A stretch of DNA of 64,000 bases, taken from assembly GCF_900105925.1 (NCBI RefSeq), contig NZ_LT629791.1, forward strand, positions 6,790,001 to 6,854,000, read 5' to 3'. The notes under the pieces were generated by a model that worked only from the letters and a program-made list of their open reading frames with translations, had not been told where the DNA came from and did not search any database. Both the position numbers and the translations under genes were made by a program. This DNA comes from Jiangella alkaliphila (lineage in GTDB: Bacteria; Actinomycetota; Actinomycetes; Jiangellales; Jiangellaceae). Of the stretch, positions 52,399 to 62,564 are shown in pieces (the stretch's first letter is position 1; each line of letters opens with the position of its first letter).

Positions 52399-53406
52399 GT
52401 GACAGAACCCGATGAGACGCCGCGGACACCAGGCCACTCCGACGGCCCACCCGCGGACCAGGACGCCTATCCACCGTCCGCTCCACCGGCGGACCAGGCG
52501 GCCGCGCCGGACCCGGGCCCCGCGGGCGACCTCCCGCCTAGCGAGGCCGTCACCGGCCCGTTCGACGTGGTCCCCGCGGACCCGCCGGCCGAGGCGCCGG
52601 CCGCCGCCCCGTCGCCGGAGGCCGCGCCGCCGGGGTACTACCCGCAGCACGCGCAGGGTCACGCCGCGCCGGCCCAGTACCCGCCGCCGGGCTACCCGCC
52701 CCAGGGGTATGCGCCCCAGCCGGGCTACCCGCCGCCGGGACAGGCTGCGTACGCCCCGCCCGGCCAGGCCGCCTACCCGCCACAGGGCCAGGCCGGCTAC
52801 GCGCCGCCGCCGGGGTACGCACCGCCGCCCGGCTACCCGCCGCAGCCCCAGGCCGGCTACCCGCCGCAGCCGGGCTATTACCCGGCGCCCGGCCCCGGCC
52901 AGCAGCCGTACGGCTACGTGCCCTACCCGCCCGCACAGCACCGGCCGGCGACGGCGATGCCGATCTACCTGACGGCGCTGCTGTTCCTGGCCTGTGCAGT
53001 GTTCACGCTGATCATCGCGCTGACCAACTGGTTCGGCACGCCGGGGCCGAACGCCGTCGCGGCGCTGGTCGGGCTGTCGTTCTCCGGGGACATCACCGGG
53101 AACGTCGACTTCGCGATCTCCGCCTCGATGACCGTCGGCTGCACGACCGCGACGGTCGCGCTGCTGCTGTTCTTCCGGCTCGCGTTCGCCCGCTGGATCC
53201 TGGTGGGCCTGGGCGCGCTGGTGATCATCGCGTACGTCGTCGGGGTCATCGACCTCTCGAGCAACGGCGCGGGCGACTACATCGCGCTGCCGATCGTCGC
53301 GCTCGTGCTGTGGGCCGGCGCCGTCGTCGTCGCGCTGCTACCGATCACGAGCCGGGCGTTCGCCCTGACTCGCCGGACCTTCGGGTCCACCGCCGGGCCG
53401 GTCTGA
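52399..53406 (+). CDS. Proline-rich four-helix membrane protein
   Basis: The 335-residue protein has an N-terminal half of about 180 residues with repeated [16 protein letters not shown] and [10 protein letters not shown] units, then four transmembrane helices in the C-terminal half ([75 protein letters not shown], each broken). The repeats look like those of many actinobacterial proteins at the cell pole or septum. Its function is unknown. It starts at a GTG. Confidence 0.78.
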   Translation: MTEPDETPRTPGHSDGPPADQDAYPPSAPPADQAAAPDPGPAGDLPPSEAVTGPFDVVPADPPAEAPAAAPSPEAAPPGYYPQHAQGHAAPAQYPPPGYPPQGYAPQPGYPPPGQAAYAPPGQAAYPPQGQAGYAPPPGYAPPPGYPPQPQAGYPPQPGYYPAPGPGQQPYGYVPYPPAQHRPATAMPIYLTALLFLACAVFTLIIALTNWFGTPGPNAVAALVGLSFSGDITGNVDFAISASMTVGCTTATVALLLFFRLAFARWILVGLGALVIIAYVVGVIDLSSNGAGDYIALPIVALVLWAGAVVVALLPITSRAFALTRRTFGSTAGPV

Positions 53407-53466
53407 CGGCCCGAACGCGTCAGCGGGCACCTCACGCGTTGTCAGACACCCGGCACGGGGTCTGCC

Positions 53467-53511
53467 GCGGAGGTGCACCACGGTCGGATCGATCGTGGTG
53501 CACCCCTCCGC
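53467..53511. terminator. Convergent terminator hairpin
   Basis: GCGGAGGTGCACCACG at 53467-53482 pairs with CGTGGTGCACCCCTCCGC at 53494-53511, with one bulge. It lies between the proline-rich membrane gene and the opposing OsmC gene. Confidence 0.75.
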
Positions 53512-53519
53512 ACCAGAGC

Positions 53520-53951
53520 TCAGGCCTCGGCGAGCTCAGCGTCGAGCGTGATCGTCGTGCCCGTCAGCGCCTTGCTCACCGGGCAGTTGGCCTTGGCGTC
53601 CTCGGCGGCCGCCACGAATTCGTCGCTGGTGATGCCCGGCACCACGCCGCGCACAGTGATCTTGATGCCGGTGATCCCCTCGCCCGGCTGGAACGTCACG
53701 TCGGCCGACGTCTGCAGCGACGTGGGCGGCGTGCCGGCCTTCGCCAGCCCGTTGGAGAACGCCATCGAGAAGCAGGCCGAGTGCGCCGCCGCGATGAGCT
53801 CCTCCGGCGACGTCTTGCCGTCCGGCGTCTCCGCACGCGAGGCCCAGGTGACGTCGTAGGTGCCGAGCCCCGACGAGTCGAGCGTGACGCGACCGGCGCC
53901 CTCGAACAGCGAGCCTTCCCAGCGCGTGGTGGCGGTACGGGTCGTTGCCAT
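53520..53951 (-). CDS. OsmC/Ohr-family peroxiredoxin
   Basis: The 143-residue protein has two conserved cysteines, Cys60 in AAAHSACFSMAFS and Cys123 in ANCPVSKAL, as in OsmC proteins that reduce organic hydroperoxides with thiols. The beginning RTATTRWEGSLFEGAG is typical of actinobacterial OsmC. It is divergent from the truncated globin gene. Confidence 0.93.
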   Translation of the reverse strand: MATTRTATTRWEGSLFEGAGRVTLDSSGLGTYDVTWASRAETPDGKTSPEELIAAAHSACFSMAFSNGLAKAGTPPTSLQTSADVTFQPGEGITGIKITVRGVVPGITSDEFVAAAEDAKANCPVSKALTGTTITLDAELAEA

Positions 53952-54070
53952 GAAGCGTGTCCTCCCATGCGACGTGTGTGCGGCCGTCGTCCATCCTTCC
54001 CTGTCCGGTCCGCCGATGTGTGGCCAGGGGCACTTTGCATCTCGGGGACGGGGGCGACGACTATGGGGAC

Positions 54071-54460
54071 GTGACCACGCGCCTGGACAACTTCTACGAC
54101 GCCGTCGGCGGGCACGAGACGTTCGCGAAGCTCGTGCACCGCTTCTACGAGGGCGTCGCCACCGACCCGCTGCTCAAGCCGATGTACCCGGAAGAGGACC
54201 TCGGGCCGGCGGAAGAGCGGCTGCTGCTGTTCCTGGAGCAGTACTGGGGCGGCCCGACGACCTACTCCGACCAGCGCGGTCACCCCCGGCTGCGCATGCG
54301 GCACGCGCCGTTCCGGGTCAACCCGGCGGCGCGTGACCGCTGGCTGCTGCACATGCGCACGGCGGTCGACGAGCTCGACCTGCCGCCGATCTACCACGAC
54401 ACCCTGTGGGACTACCTCGAGCGGGCGGCGCACTCCATGGTCAACACCTTCGAGGACTGA
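54071..54460 (+). CDS. glbO: Truncated haemoglobin, group II (TrHbO)
   Basis: The 129-residue globin has the group II features: [11 protein letters not shown] at the start, the proximal His78 in LRMRHAPF, and Trp91 (G8) in RDRWLLHM. TrHbO binds oxygen and may relieve oxidative or nitrosative stress. The start GTG at 54071 gives the standard N-terminus [14 protein letters not shown]; earlier codons in the frame do not look like globin. It is convergent with the DinB-like gene. Confidence 0.92.
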   Translation: MTTRLDNFYDAVGGHETFAKLVHRFYEGVATDPLLKPMYPEEDLGPAEERLLLFLEQYWGGPTTYSDQRGHPRLRMRHAPFRVNPAARDRWLLHMRTAVDELDLPPIYHDTLWDYLERAAHSMVNTFED

Positions 54461-54465
54461 CGCCG

Positions 54466-54993
54466 TCAGGCGATGCCGAGCCGCGTCAGCACGCCGCGCA
54501 CGTACGCCGCCTGGCCGACGTGCTGGAGGTTGTCGCCCACCACGCTGACCAGCCGCACACCCATCGTGACCGGCGGGTCGTAGCGCTCGTCGACCACCCG
54601 GCCGAGCGTCTCGTCGTCGAGCTCGCGAAGGAAGCCCTCGGTCACCTCGTGCGTGGCGTGGTGGTAGCCGATCAGCAGCTCGGGGTCGTCGATCTTGACC
54701 GCGGCGACGTCCTCGCTGCTGTGCCCGAAGCCGGTCGCGTGGTCGGGGAACGGCAGCCCGAACCGGTCGCTCCAGGGGCCCGAGGTCCACACCTGGTCGA
54801 TGCCGGCGACGTGCGCCACGTGATCGTCCTGGATGCGGGTCAGGTGCCAGACCAGCCAGGCGATCGAGTTGGCGTCGGGGTCGACGCGATACGCGAGCTG
54901 GCCAGGGGTCAGCCCGTCGACCGTCGCGTTGACGCGGTCGCGGATCCGGCCGAAGGCATCGATCAGCAGATCGGGACCGTGCACGTGCACCAC
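54466..54993 (-). CDS. DinB-like metalloenzyme (DUF664 type)
   Basis: The 175-residue protein is a four-helix bundle of the DinB/YfiT group, with likely metal ligands in WLVWHLTRIQDDHV (His in the second helix) and in DNLQHVGQAAYVRGVL (His of the fourth helix). Actinobacterial members are often mycothiol-dependent transferases or isomerases. The GTG start is followed by VHVHGPDLL. It ends five bases from the globin stop. Confidence 0.85.
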   Translation of the reverse strand: MVHVHGPDLLIDAFGRIRDRVNATVDGLTPGQLAYRVDPDANSIAWLVWHLTRIQDDHVAHVAGIDQVWTSGPWSDRFGLPFPDHATGFGHSSEDVAAVKIDDPELLIGYHHATHEVTEGFLRELDDETLGRVVDERYDPPVTMGVRLVSVVGDNLQHVGQAAYVRGVLTRLGIA

Positions 54994-55024
54994 TCCTCAG
55001 CGCTGGCGTTTACCGTGAACCGCC

Positions 55025-55747
55025 ATGACACCACATCCGCTGCTGGCCGTGTTGCTCGACGCCGCCGCGGGCCGGTTCCCGCCGGTCGACGGCGCCGTGG
55101 ACGTGCTGCCGCCGCTGGCCGGCGGGCTGGAGTGCGCGACGGCGTTCACCGGGCACGCGGTGGTCTCGACGGCGCTGCCGGCGGCCGACGTGCTGGCAGC
55201 CGACGGCCTGCCGCGGCCGCCTGACGGGTACGGCGGGGCGATGGCGCCGGACTTCCTGCGCCGGCTGGCTGGTCCACGCGGCGGGATCGGCGAGCTGGAC
55301 CTGATCCTGGTGGCGACGGGTACGGGTCCGGCTGTCCTCGAGGGCGACCACAGCGGACCTCGCGCCGATACCGTCATTCCGCGTCGAACCGACTTCGAGG
55401 GGCACGACCGGGTGCGCCGCGCGCGGGCGCTGCGGCAGGACGTGCGCGTCTACGGCGACGAGCGCGGGCTGGTCACGCTCGGACGCGGGCCGGCCGGGCG
55501 GCGTGAGCTGAGCATCGAGGTGCCCGGCGGCGCCCAGGGTCGCGGCCGCGGGCGGTCGCTGCTGACCGACGCGCTGGCGCTGGTCCCGGCCGGGGAGCCA
55601 GTGTTCGCCGCCGTCACGCCCGGCAACGCCCGTTCGCTGCGCGCGTTCCTGGCCTGCGGGTTCACCCCCGTCGGCAGCGAGGTCCTGGTGCGTCCGGACC
55701 GAGCCGTCGCAGCGGCCCATGCCCGGCCCCACGACATCCGAGGCTAG
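55025..55747 (+). CDS. GNAT-like acetyltransferase, poorly conserved
   Basis: The 240-residue protein has a clear GNAT-like C-terminus: GAQGRGRGRSLLTDALALVP (acetyl-CoA loop, about residues 165-184) and TPGNARSLRAFLACGFTPVGSEVL. The first half has no recognised motif. It is divergent from the DinB gene. Its substrate is unknown. The stop is 12 bases before the glucosidase start. Confidence 0.75.
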   Translation: MTPHPLLAVLLDAAAGRFPPVDGAVDVLPPLAGGLECATAFTGHAVVSTALPAADVLAADGLPRPPDGYGGAMAPDFLRRLAGPRGGIGELDLILVATGTGPAVLEGDHSGPRADTVIPRRTDFEGHDRVRRARALRQDVRVYGDERGLVTLGRGPAGRRELSIEVPGGAQGRGRGRSLLTDALALVPAGEPVFAAVTPGNARSLRAFLACGFTPVGSEVLVRPDRAVAAAHARPHDIRG

Positions 55748-55758
55748 GCTGGTGTCCC

Positions 55759-57396
55759 GTGACTCAGGCTTACCGTGACTGGTGGAGAGACGCCGTCATC
55801 TACCAGGTGTACATCCGCTCCTTCGCCGACGGCAACGGCGACGGCGAGGGCGACGTCGCCGGGCTGCGCGAGCGGCTCCCGTATCTCCGCGACCTCGGCA
55901 TCGACGCGCTGTGGATCAACCCGTGGTATCCGTCGCCGCTGAACGACGGCGGCTACGACGTCGCCGACTTCCGCGACATCGATCCGCGCTTCGGCGACCT
56001 CGCGCAGGCGAAGGCGCTGCTCGACGAGGCGCACGGGCTCGGCCTGAAGGTCCTGCTCGACATCGTGCCGAACCACAGCTCGTGGGACCACCAGTGGTTC
56101 AAGGAGGCGCTGGCCGCCGGCCCGGGGTCGCCCGAGCGGGCCCGCTACATCTTCCGCGACGGCCGCGGTCCTGACGGCAGCGAGCCGCCGAACAACTGGC
56201 GCAGCGTGTTCGGCGGGCCGGCCTGGGAGCGGGTCACCGAGGCCGACGGCACGCCAGGCCAGTGGTACTTCCACATCTTCGACGTGTCGCAGCCCGACTT
56301 CGACTGGAACAACGCCGAGGTGCGCGCCGACTTCCTCGACATCCTCCGGTTTTGGTTCGACCTCGGCGTCGACGGGTTCCGCATCGACGTCGCACACGGC
56401 ATGGTCAAGAACATGGACGGGCCGGACCTCCCGTACGACCGGTCCGGGCTGCTCGACCGGCCGAGCATCGCCGACCACCCGTTCTTCGACCGCGACGGCG
56501 TCCACGACATCTACCGCGGCTGGCGCGAGATCGCCGACTCCTATGACCCGCCCAAGCTGTACGTCGCCGAGGCGTGGGTCGAGCCGGCCGAGCGGCTGGC
56601 CCGCTACCTGCGCGACGACGAGCTGCACAGCGCGTTCAACTTCGACTACCTGAAGTCCGGCTGGACGGCCGCCGACCTGCGCCGCTCCATCGACGACTCC
56701 GTCACGGTGCTCGCTTCGGTCGGCGCGCCGGCCACCTGGGTACTCGAGAACCACGACGTCGAGCGGATCGTCACCCGCTATGGCCGGACGACCACGTCGA
56801 CCGGAGTCGGGCACGCCGACAGGCCCGGCGGTCCGGTCGACGTCGAGCTGGGGACGCGGCGCGCCAGGGCGGCGGCGCTGCTGATGCTGGCGCTGCCCGG
56901 CGGGGCGTACGTCTACCAGGGTCAGGAGCTGGGGCTGACCGAGGTGCTCGACCTCCCCGAAGAGTCGCTGCAGGACCCGGTCTGGGAGCGGTCCGGCCGC
57001 ACCGAGCGCGGCCGCGACGGCTGCCGGGTCCCGCTCCCCTGGGCCGTCTCGGGGTCGTCGTACGGGTTCGGCACGGGTGGTTCCTGGCTGCCGCAGCCTT
57101 CGGGGTGGGGCGCCCGGTCGGTCGAGGCCGAGTCCGCCGATCCCGCGTCCATGCTGGCGCTCTACCGGTCGGCGCTGCGCCTGCGCCGAGACATCCCGTC
57201 CGCCGAGCCCCTCACCTGGCTGCCGTCCGACGACGATGTCCTGGCGTTCCAGCGGGGCGCCGGGTTCGTCTGCGTGGTGAACCTGGGCACGACGCCGGCC
57301 GAGCTGCCCGCGCATCGTGAGCTGATCCTGGCCAGTGGCCCGCTCGACCCCGACGGCCGGCTGCCGGGCGACACCGCGGCCTGGCTCGCCGTCTGA
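55759..57396 (+). CDS. GH13 alpha-glucosidase/oligo-1,6-glucosidase
   Basis: The 545-residue enzyme has the GH13 regions: DIVPNHSS (101-108), nucleophile Asp210 in GFRIDVAHG, acid/base Glu271 in VAEAW, and Asp333 in ENHD. The LWINPWYPSP and NGDGEGDVAGL segments suit the subfamily of alpha-glucosidases and trehalose-related hydrolases that act on short sugars. No signal peptide is seen, so it works in the cytoplasm. The start is a GTG. A convergent hairpin follows. Confidence 0.93.
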   Translation: MTQAYRDWWRDAVIYQVYIRSFADGNGDGEGDVAGLRERLPYLRDLGIDALWINPWYPSPLNDGGYDVADFRDIDPRFGDLAQAKALLDEAHGLGLKVLLDIVPNHSSWDHQWFKEALAAGPGSPERARYIFRDGRGPDGSEPPNNWRSVFGGPAWERVTEADGTPGQWYFHIFDVSQPDFDWNNAEVRADFLDILRFWFDLGVDGFRIDVAHGMVKNMDGPDLPYDRSGLLDRPSIADHPFFDRDGVHDIYRGWREIADSYDPPKLYVAEAWVEPAERLARYLRDDELHSAFNFDYLKSGWTAADLRRSIDDSVTVLASVGAPATWVLENHDVERIVTRYGRTTTSTGVGHADRPGGPVDVELGTRRARAAALLMLALPGGAYVYQGQELGLTEVLDLPEESLQDPVWERSGRTERGRDGCRVPLPWAVSGSSYGFGTGGSWLPQPSGWGARSVEAESADPASMLALYRSALRLRRDIPSAEPLTWLPSDDDVLAFQRGAGFVCVVNLGTTPAELPAHRELILASGPLDPDGRLPGDTAAWLAV

Positions 57397-57484
57397 CCGT
57401 CACTCACGCCCACGATCGATAGGGGGGCGTCACCTCGGACGCGCCGTGCAATGTCGCGCCCCCACCCCACGCCCGCCACTCCTT

Positions 57485-57545
57485 GTTGATCATGGAGAAG
57501 GTCGGGCTCCGAGTCGCCCGGGAGCCGACCTTCTCCATGATCAAC
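57485..57545. terminator. Convergent terminator hairpin
   Basis: The 21-base arms 57485-57505 and 57525-57545 are perfectly complementary, between the glucosidase and the opposing gene. The outer part GTTGATCATGGAG resembles the hairpins at 11960 and 30272/33305. Confidence 0.8.
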
Positions 57546-57598
57546 AGGCGGCCGGGGGGGCAGGCGGGCAGGCGGGCGGGCCCTGGCGGGGTGGCGCG

Positions 57599-58243
57599 TC
57601 AGAGGGCGAAGAGCGCGAGGCCGGTACGAGCGAGCACCGAGCCGTTCGGGGCGTCCAGCCGCCACCACGCGCCGACCGTGCGCAGCGCGACCTCCGCGCC
57701 GTCGGGACCGTCGAGGAACCCGTACGACGACGCCGCGTGGGCGAGCCGCAGCGGCATGCCGGCGGCCAGCTCGCGGTCCCAGATCTCCGTCGCCAGGCCC
57801 TCCAGCGCCGCCCGTCCGGCCCGCAGCGACTTGCCGTCGGCGACCCCGACCGCGCGGGTGCGGAACTCCTCGACGCCGTGTTCCACGTCGGCGACGACGG
57901 CGGTCAACGGGAGCCGGGCGAGCTCGGTCCACCCGGACCGCGGCGGGAGGCTGCTGGCCCAGCGCAGCGCGGGCAGCGCCGGCGGCAGCTCGAACTGCCC
58001 GGCCACGCCGACCGCACGGGCGGCGAGGTTGCCGGCCTCGACGACGACGTCGAAGTCGGCGGGCTCGGCCAGCGCGACAGCCCGCAGCGCGAGCGCGTCG
58101 AACGGGGTCTCGGCGAAGCAGCCGGCAACCGTCCCGTGGGCGACGATGCGCAGCACGGAGTCGGGCTCGTACTTGGCCACCCGGCGGGCGAACGTCGCAA
58201 GATCGGCGGCGGCGCCCGGCTGTGCGGGGACGAACGAGGTCAC
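57599..58243 (-). CDS. Hypothetical protein in the thioesterase operon
   Basis: The 214-residue protein has no motif I recognise. It starts at a GTG that overlaps the stop of the thioesterase upstream (GTGA), so it is co-translated. Segments such as VLRIVAHGTVAGCFAETPFDALALRAVAL and FDVVVEAGNLAARAVG look globular and cytoplasmic. It may work with the thioesterases. Its function is unknown. Confidence 0.7.
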   Translation of the reverse strand: MTSFVPAQPGAAADLATFARRVAKYEPDSVLRIVAHGTVAGCFAETPFDALALRAVALAEPADFDVVVEAGNLAARAVGVAGQFELPPALPALRWASSLPPRSGWTELARLPLTAVVADVEHGVEEFRTRAVGVADGKSLRAGRAALEGLATEIWDRELAAGMPLRLAHAASSYGFLDGPDGAEVALRTVGAWWRLDAPNGSVLARTGLALFAL

Positions 58244-58647
58244 GTCGGCGGCTCGTGGAAGCGCTCGAGGACCTCGCGTTCGGCCGGGCTGACCGGCCGC
58301 GGCGTGTTCGAGCGGACGTCGAACGCGACGAGCACGCCCGTGGCCCGCGCGAACAGCGTCGACTCGTCCTTCACCTCGTACGCGACCTCGAACGACGTCG
58401 TGCCCACGCGCGTCACCCACACCTCGACGTGCAGCGGCTCGGTGCGGAACGGGACCGGCGCGAGGTAGTCGATGCTCTGGTGGACGACGACGGAGCCCTC
58501 GTGCGGGGTTTCACCCGACGTCGTGAGCTGGCGGTGCGCGAAGTCGACCCGCGCCTCCTGCAGGTACTCGGCGAACGTCACGTTGTTGACGTGCCCGAAC
58601 GCGTCGAGGTCGTCGAACCGGACGGAGCACTCGTAGACGTGTCTCAC
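58240..58647 (-). CDS. Acyl-CoA thioesterase, 4HBT family (second of a tandem pair)
   Basis: The 135-residue hot-dog protein has RFDDLDAFGHVNNVTFAEYL with the catalytic Asp and GHVNN of 4-hydroxybenzoyl-CoA-type thioesterases. It starts at a GTG overlapping the stop of its paralogue. It hydrolyses an acyl-CoA in the cytoplasm. The chain preference is unknown. Confidence 0.9.
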   Translation of the reverse strand: MRHVYECSVRFDDLDAFGHVNNVTFAEYLQEARVDFAHRQLTTSGETPHEGSVVVHQSIDYLAPVPFRTEPLHVEVWVTRVGTTSFEVAYEVKDESTLFARATGVLVAFDVRSNTPRPVSPAEREVLERFHEPPT

Positions 58648-59096
58648 GCGGCCGCCTTCCCCGGGTCGGGCCCGTCGAGCTCGAGGAACGTCTCGAGCAC
58701 GAGCCGTTCCTCGTGCGCGACCCGGCGCGGGTGCGCGTCGTCGAGGTCGTACGGCACCAGCACGGTGGTCGCGACGGCGTACACCGTGCGGGCGCCGTCG
58801 CCGTCGACGTCGAGCACCTCGTAGCCGAGGTCGAACGACGAGTTGCCGACCCGGCGCACCCACGTCTCGACGCGGACCGGCTCGGCCCGGAAGTGCAGCG
58901 GTGCGCGGTAGCTGATCTCGTGCCGCGCCACGACGACGCCCTCGGCGAGCTGTTCGGCGCCCTGTTTCGGAGCGTGGACGAACAGCATGTCGACCCGCGC
59001 CTCCTGCAGGTAGCGCAGGTAGACGACGTTGTTGACATGGCCGTAGGCGTCCATGTCGGCCCAGCGCAGGGGCACGTGTGTCACGTGGCGCGGCAC
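58644..59096 (-). CDS. Acyl-CoA thioesterase, 4HBT family (first of a tandem pair)
   Basis: The 150-residue hot-dog protein has WADMDAYGHVNNVVYLRYLQEARVD, with the same Asp and GHVNN motif as the next gene. The two share motifs throughout, so the pair looks like a tandem duplication. It lies ten bases after the ettA stop and may be read from the same transcript. Confidence 0.91.
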   Translation of the reverse strand: MPRHVTHVPLRWADMDAYGHVNNVVYLRYLQEARVDMLFVHAPKQGAEQLAEGVVVARHEISYRAPLHFRAEPVRVETWVRRVGNSSFDLGYEVLDVDGDGARTVYAVATTVLVPYDLDDAHPRRVAHEERLVLETFLELDGPDPGKAAA

Positions 59097-59106
59097 GCCG
59101 GACCCC

Positions 59107-60783
<1,677 letters not shown>

Positions 60784-61465
60784 AACGAGTCCAAGAGTAC
60801 GGCCTCACGCCCACCGCAGACGACCGCGTCCCCCTCTCTGGGCACCGGGGCGCGCCCAGCCCCGCCGTCCTCGGCAGCCGTCGCCGGTTCGGACGGGTCG
60901 CGGCGCGGCTTGTGCGGACGGTCTGCGCTGGTCAGGCGCCTGTAGTCGCGCCTCGGGCGTGTGGATGGCAGCGGGCGGCGCGGGTCCTCACTCTCTCGGG
61001 TTGGTTGCGATTGTGAGTCAGGTCGCGGCCGTCGGGCCGGGCTTGAGCGGCTGACTTGTGCGCCCGATCGGCCTCGTCGCGCTCTGCCCCGGCACGGTCG
61101 GCCCGGACGCCGTCGACCCAGGCACGGTCGTTCGGCTCCGGTAAGGGCTGCCCTCCCGCCCTCGACACACCCGGACCACGGCTCCCGACATCGACGACGA
61201 CCGCCACCATCGACGTCACCTACGCCAGGCCCGTCGGCACACGCCCGCCCTTGACGGCTGCCGTTCTCGAGGGCCGGCCTCGCCGCGGAGCGCGGCACGA
61301 GCTCCGCGGCGAGGGGTTCATGGGACTACGGGACTGACGGCACCGACTTCACCTCCTCGAGTCGGCCGATGCTGCTGAAGGCCGCGCCGTCGGTCGCTGT
61401 GGCGCGACACGGATCGGGGGAAGGTCCGTGGCGGGGCCACTGGCGACCGACGGCGCGGGGTCCGG
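60784..61465. other. 682 bp intergenic region between ettA and ssb
   Basis: No gene is supported. Several open frames overlap but none has a good start or family features. A strong hairpin at 61278-61314 lies near the ssb end. The ettA promoter must lie near its right-hand start. Confidence 0.7.
61278..61314 (-). terminator. Terminator hairpin after ssb
   Basis: CCTCGCCGCGGAGC (61278-61291) pairs perfectly with GCTCCGCGGCGAGG (61301-61314) around nine bases. It lies about 150 bases past the ssb stop, in the direction of transcription. Confidence 0.7.
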
Positions 61466-62407
61466 TCAGCCGCCGACGCCGGCTTTCTCGCGCCGAGTGC
61501 GGCTGCTCGAGCGCGGGGCCGGCGGCGGGTCGGCGGGCGGGCTGGACTCCGAGCGGGCCTGGGCGGCATCGGTCTGGGGCCTGGCGCCGGACGCGGCAGC
61601 CGCCTCCGTACCCGGCGCCGAGGTCGCCGTGCGTGCCGACCTCCCGGACGCCGCCGTTTCGGCGGGTTGCGCTCGGCCGCCGCTGCGAGGCACTCCGCCA
61701 CCGCCCAGCGCATCACCGCCGCCATCCGGTGCTCGCCCGCGGACGCCCGTGCGGTCGTCGCCCATCATCCGGTCGCCGGGCGCCATGCGATCACCGGCGG
61801 TCAGCCGATCGCCTACAGCCGCCGGGGCACCGTTCAGGATCCGATCGTCGCCGGCCGCAGGCCCGTTCGTCGGCGGGCCGCCACGCACCAGCTGCTCGAT
61901 ACCGGGCCGCGGCTCACCGCCACGTGACCCGAACTCGATCTCACCGGTCCGCCGATCGACCACGCCGTGCTGGTCGGCGGCAGCGAAGTAGGCGGCGCGG
62001 ACGGACTCGACGGCGTCGTCGTCCTCGGGGATGGCCGGCTGCCGGGAGACCTTGGTGAAGGTGGAGGTCCCGCGGTAAAGGTCGTGGCCGAGGCTGCGGG
62101 CGGTGATCTCCGGCGAGATGCGCATCGCCTGGTTGTCGTCGCGCCACTCGCGGTTCTTCAACCGGCCGTAGACGACTACCGGATCGCCCTTGTGCAGGGA
62201 GACCGCGATGTTGTCGGCCAGCGGCGAACGCCAGCAGTACACCGTGTAGAACGACGTGTCGTCGTCGACCCACGACCGTGATCGGGCGTCGTACCGCGCG
62301 CTGTTGCTCGCCAGCCGGAAGTGGGCGAACGCGTCGCCGTTCTTGTTCCGGTCCAGCTTGGGCTCGGTCGCGACGTTGCCGACGACCGTGATGTTGACCT
62401 CGCTCAT
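61466..62407 (-). CDS. ssb: Single-stranded DNA-binding protein with long tail
   Basis: The 313-residue protein has an SSB OB-fold (residues 1-110: VNITVVGNVATEPKLDRNK, FRLASNSARYD, WRSPLADNIAVSLHKGDPVVVYGRLKNREW). It then has about 190 residues of low-complexity Gly/Pro/Ala/Arg/Ser sequence and ends RRTRREKAGVGG-like. The acidic DDDIPF tip that recruits repair partners is missing, so it is more like the accessory SsbB of streptomycetes than the main SSB. The ATG at 62407 follows GGAGACG. Confidence 0.88.
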   Translation of the reverse strand: MSEVNITVVGNVATEPKLDRNKNGDAFAHFRLASNSARYDARSRSWVDDDTSFYTVYCWRSPLADNIAVSLHKGDPVVVYGRLKNREWRDDNQAMRISPEITARSLGHDLYRGTSTFTKVSRQPAIPEDDDAVESVRAAYFAAADQHGVVDRRTGEIEFGSRGGEPRPGIEQLVRGGPPTNGPAAGDDRILNGAPAAVGDRLTAGDRMAPGDRMMGDDRTGVRGRAPDGGGDALGGGGVPRSGGRAQPAETAASGRSARTATSAPGTEAAAASGARPQTDAAQARSESSPPADPPPAPRSSSRTRREKAGVGG

Positions 62408-62564
62408 GTGGCGTCTCCTGTGCTCGTACCCGATGAGGTTTGACGAGCACGAGATTTCCGTTCGGCGCGGCCGATCGAAAGCCCGATTCGGCGAAATGTG
62501 GACAACTCCGCGAACTCGTGAGGGCTGTGGAAAACAGGCCCGCGCGCACACGCTGAGCGGCCGA

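Noticed and set aside
60932..61337. Open frames of about 95 codons between ettA and ssb
   Set aside because: They overlap on both strands, lack start signals and show only Arg/Ala/Pro-rich sequence.
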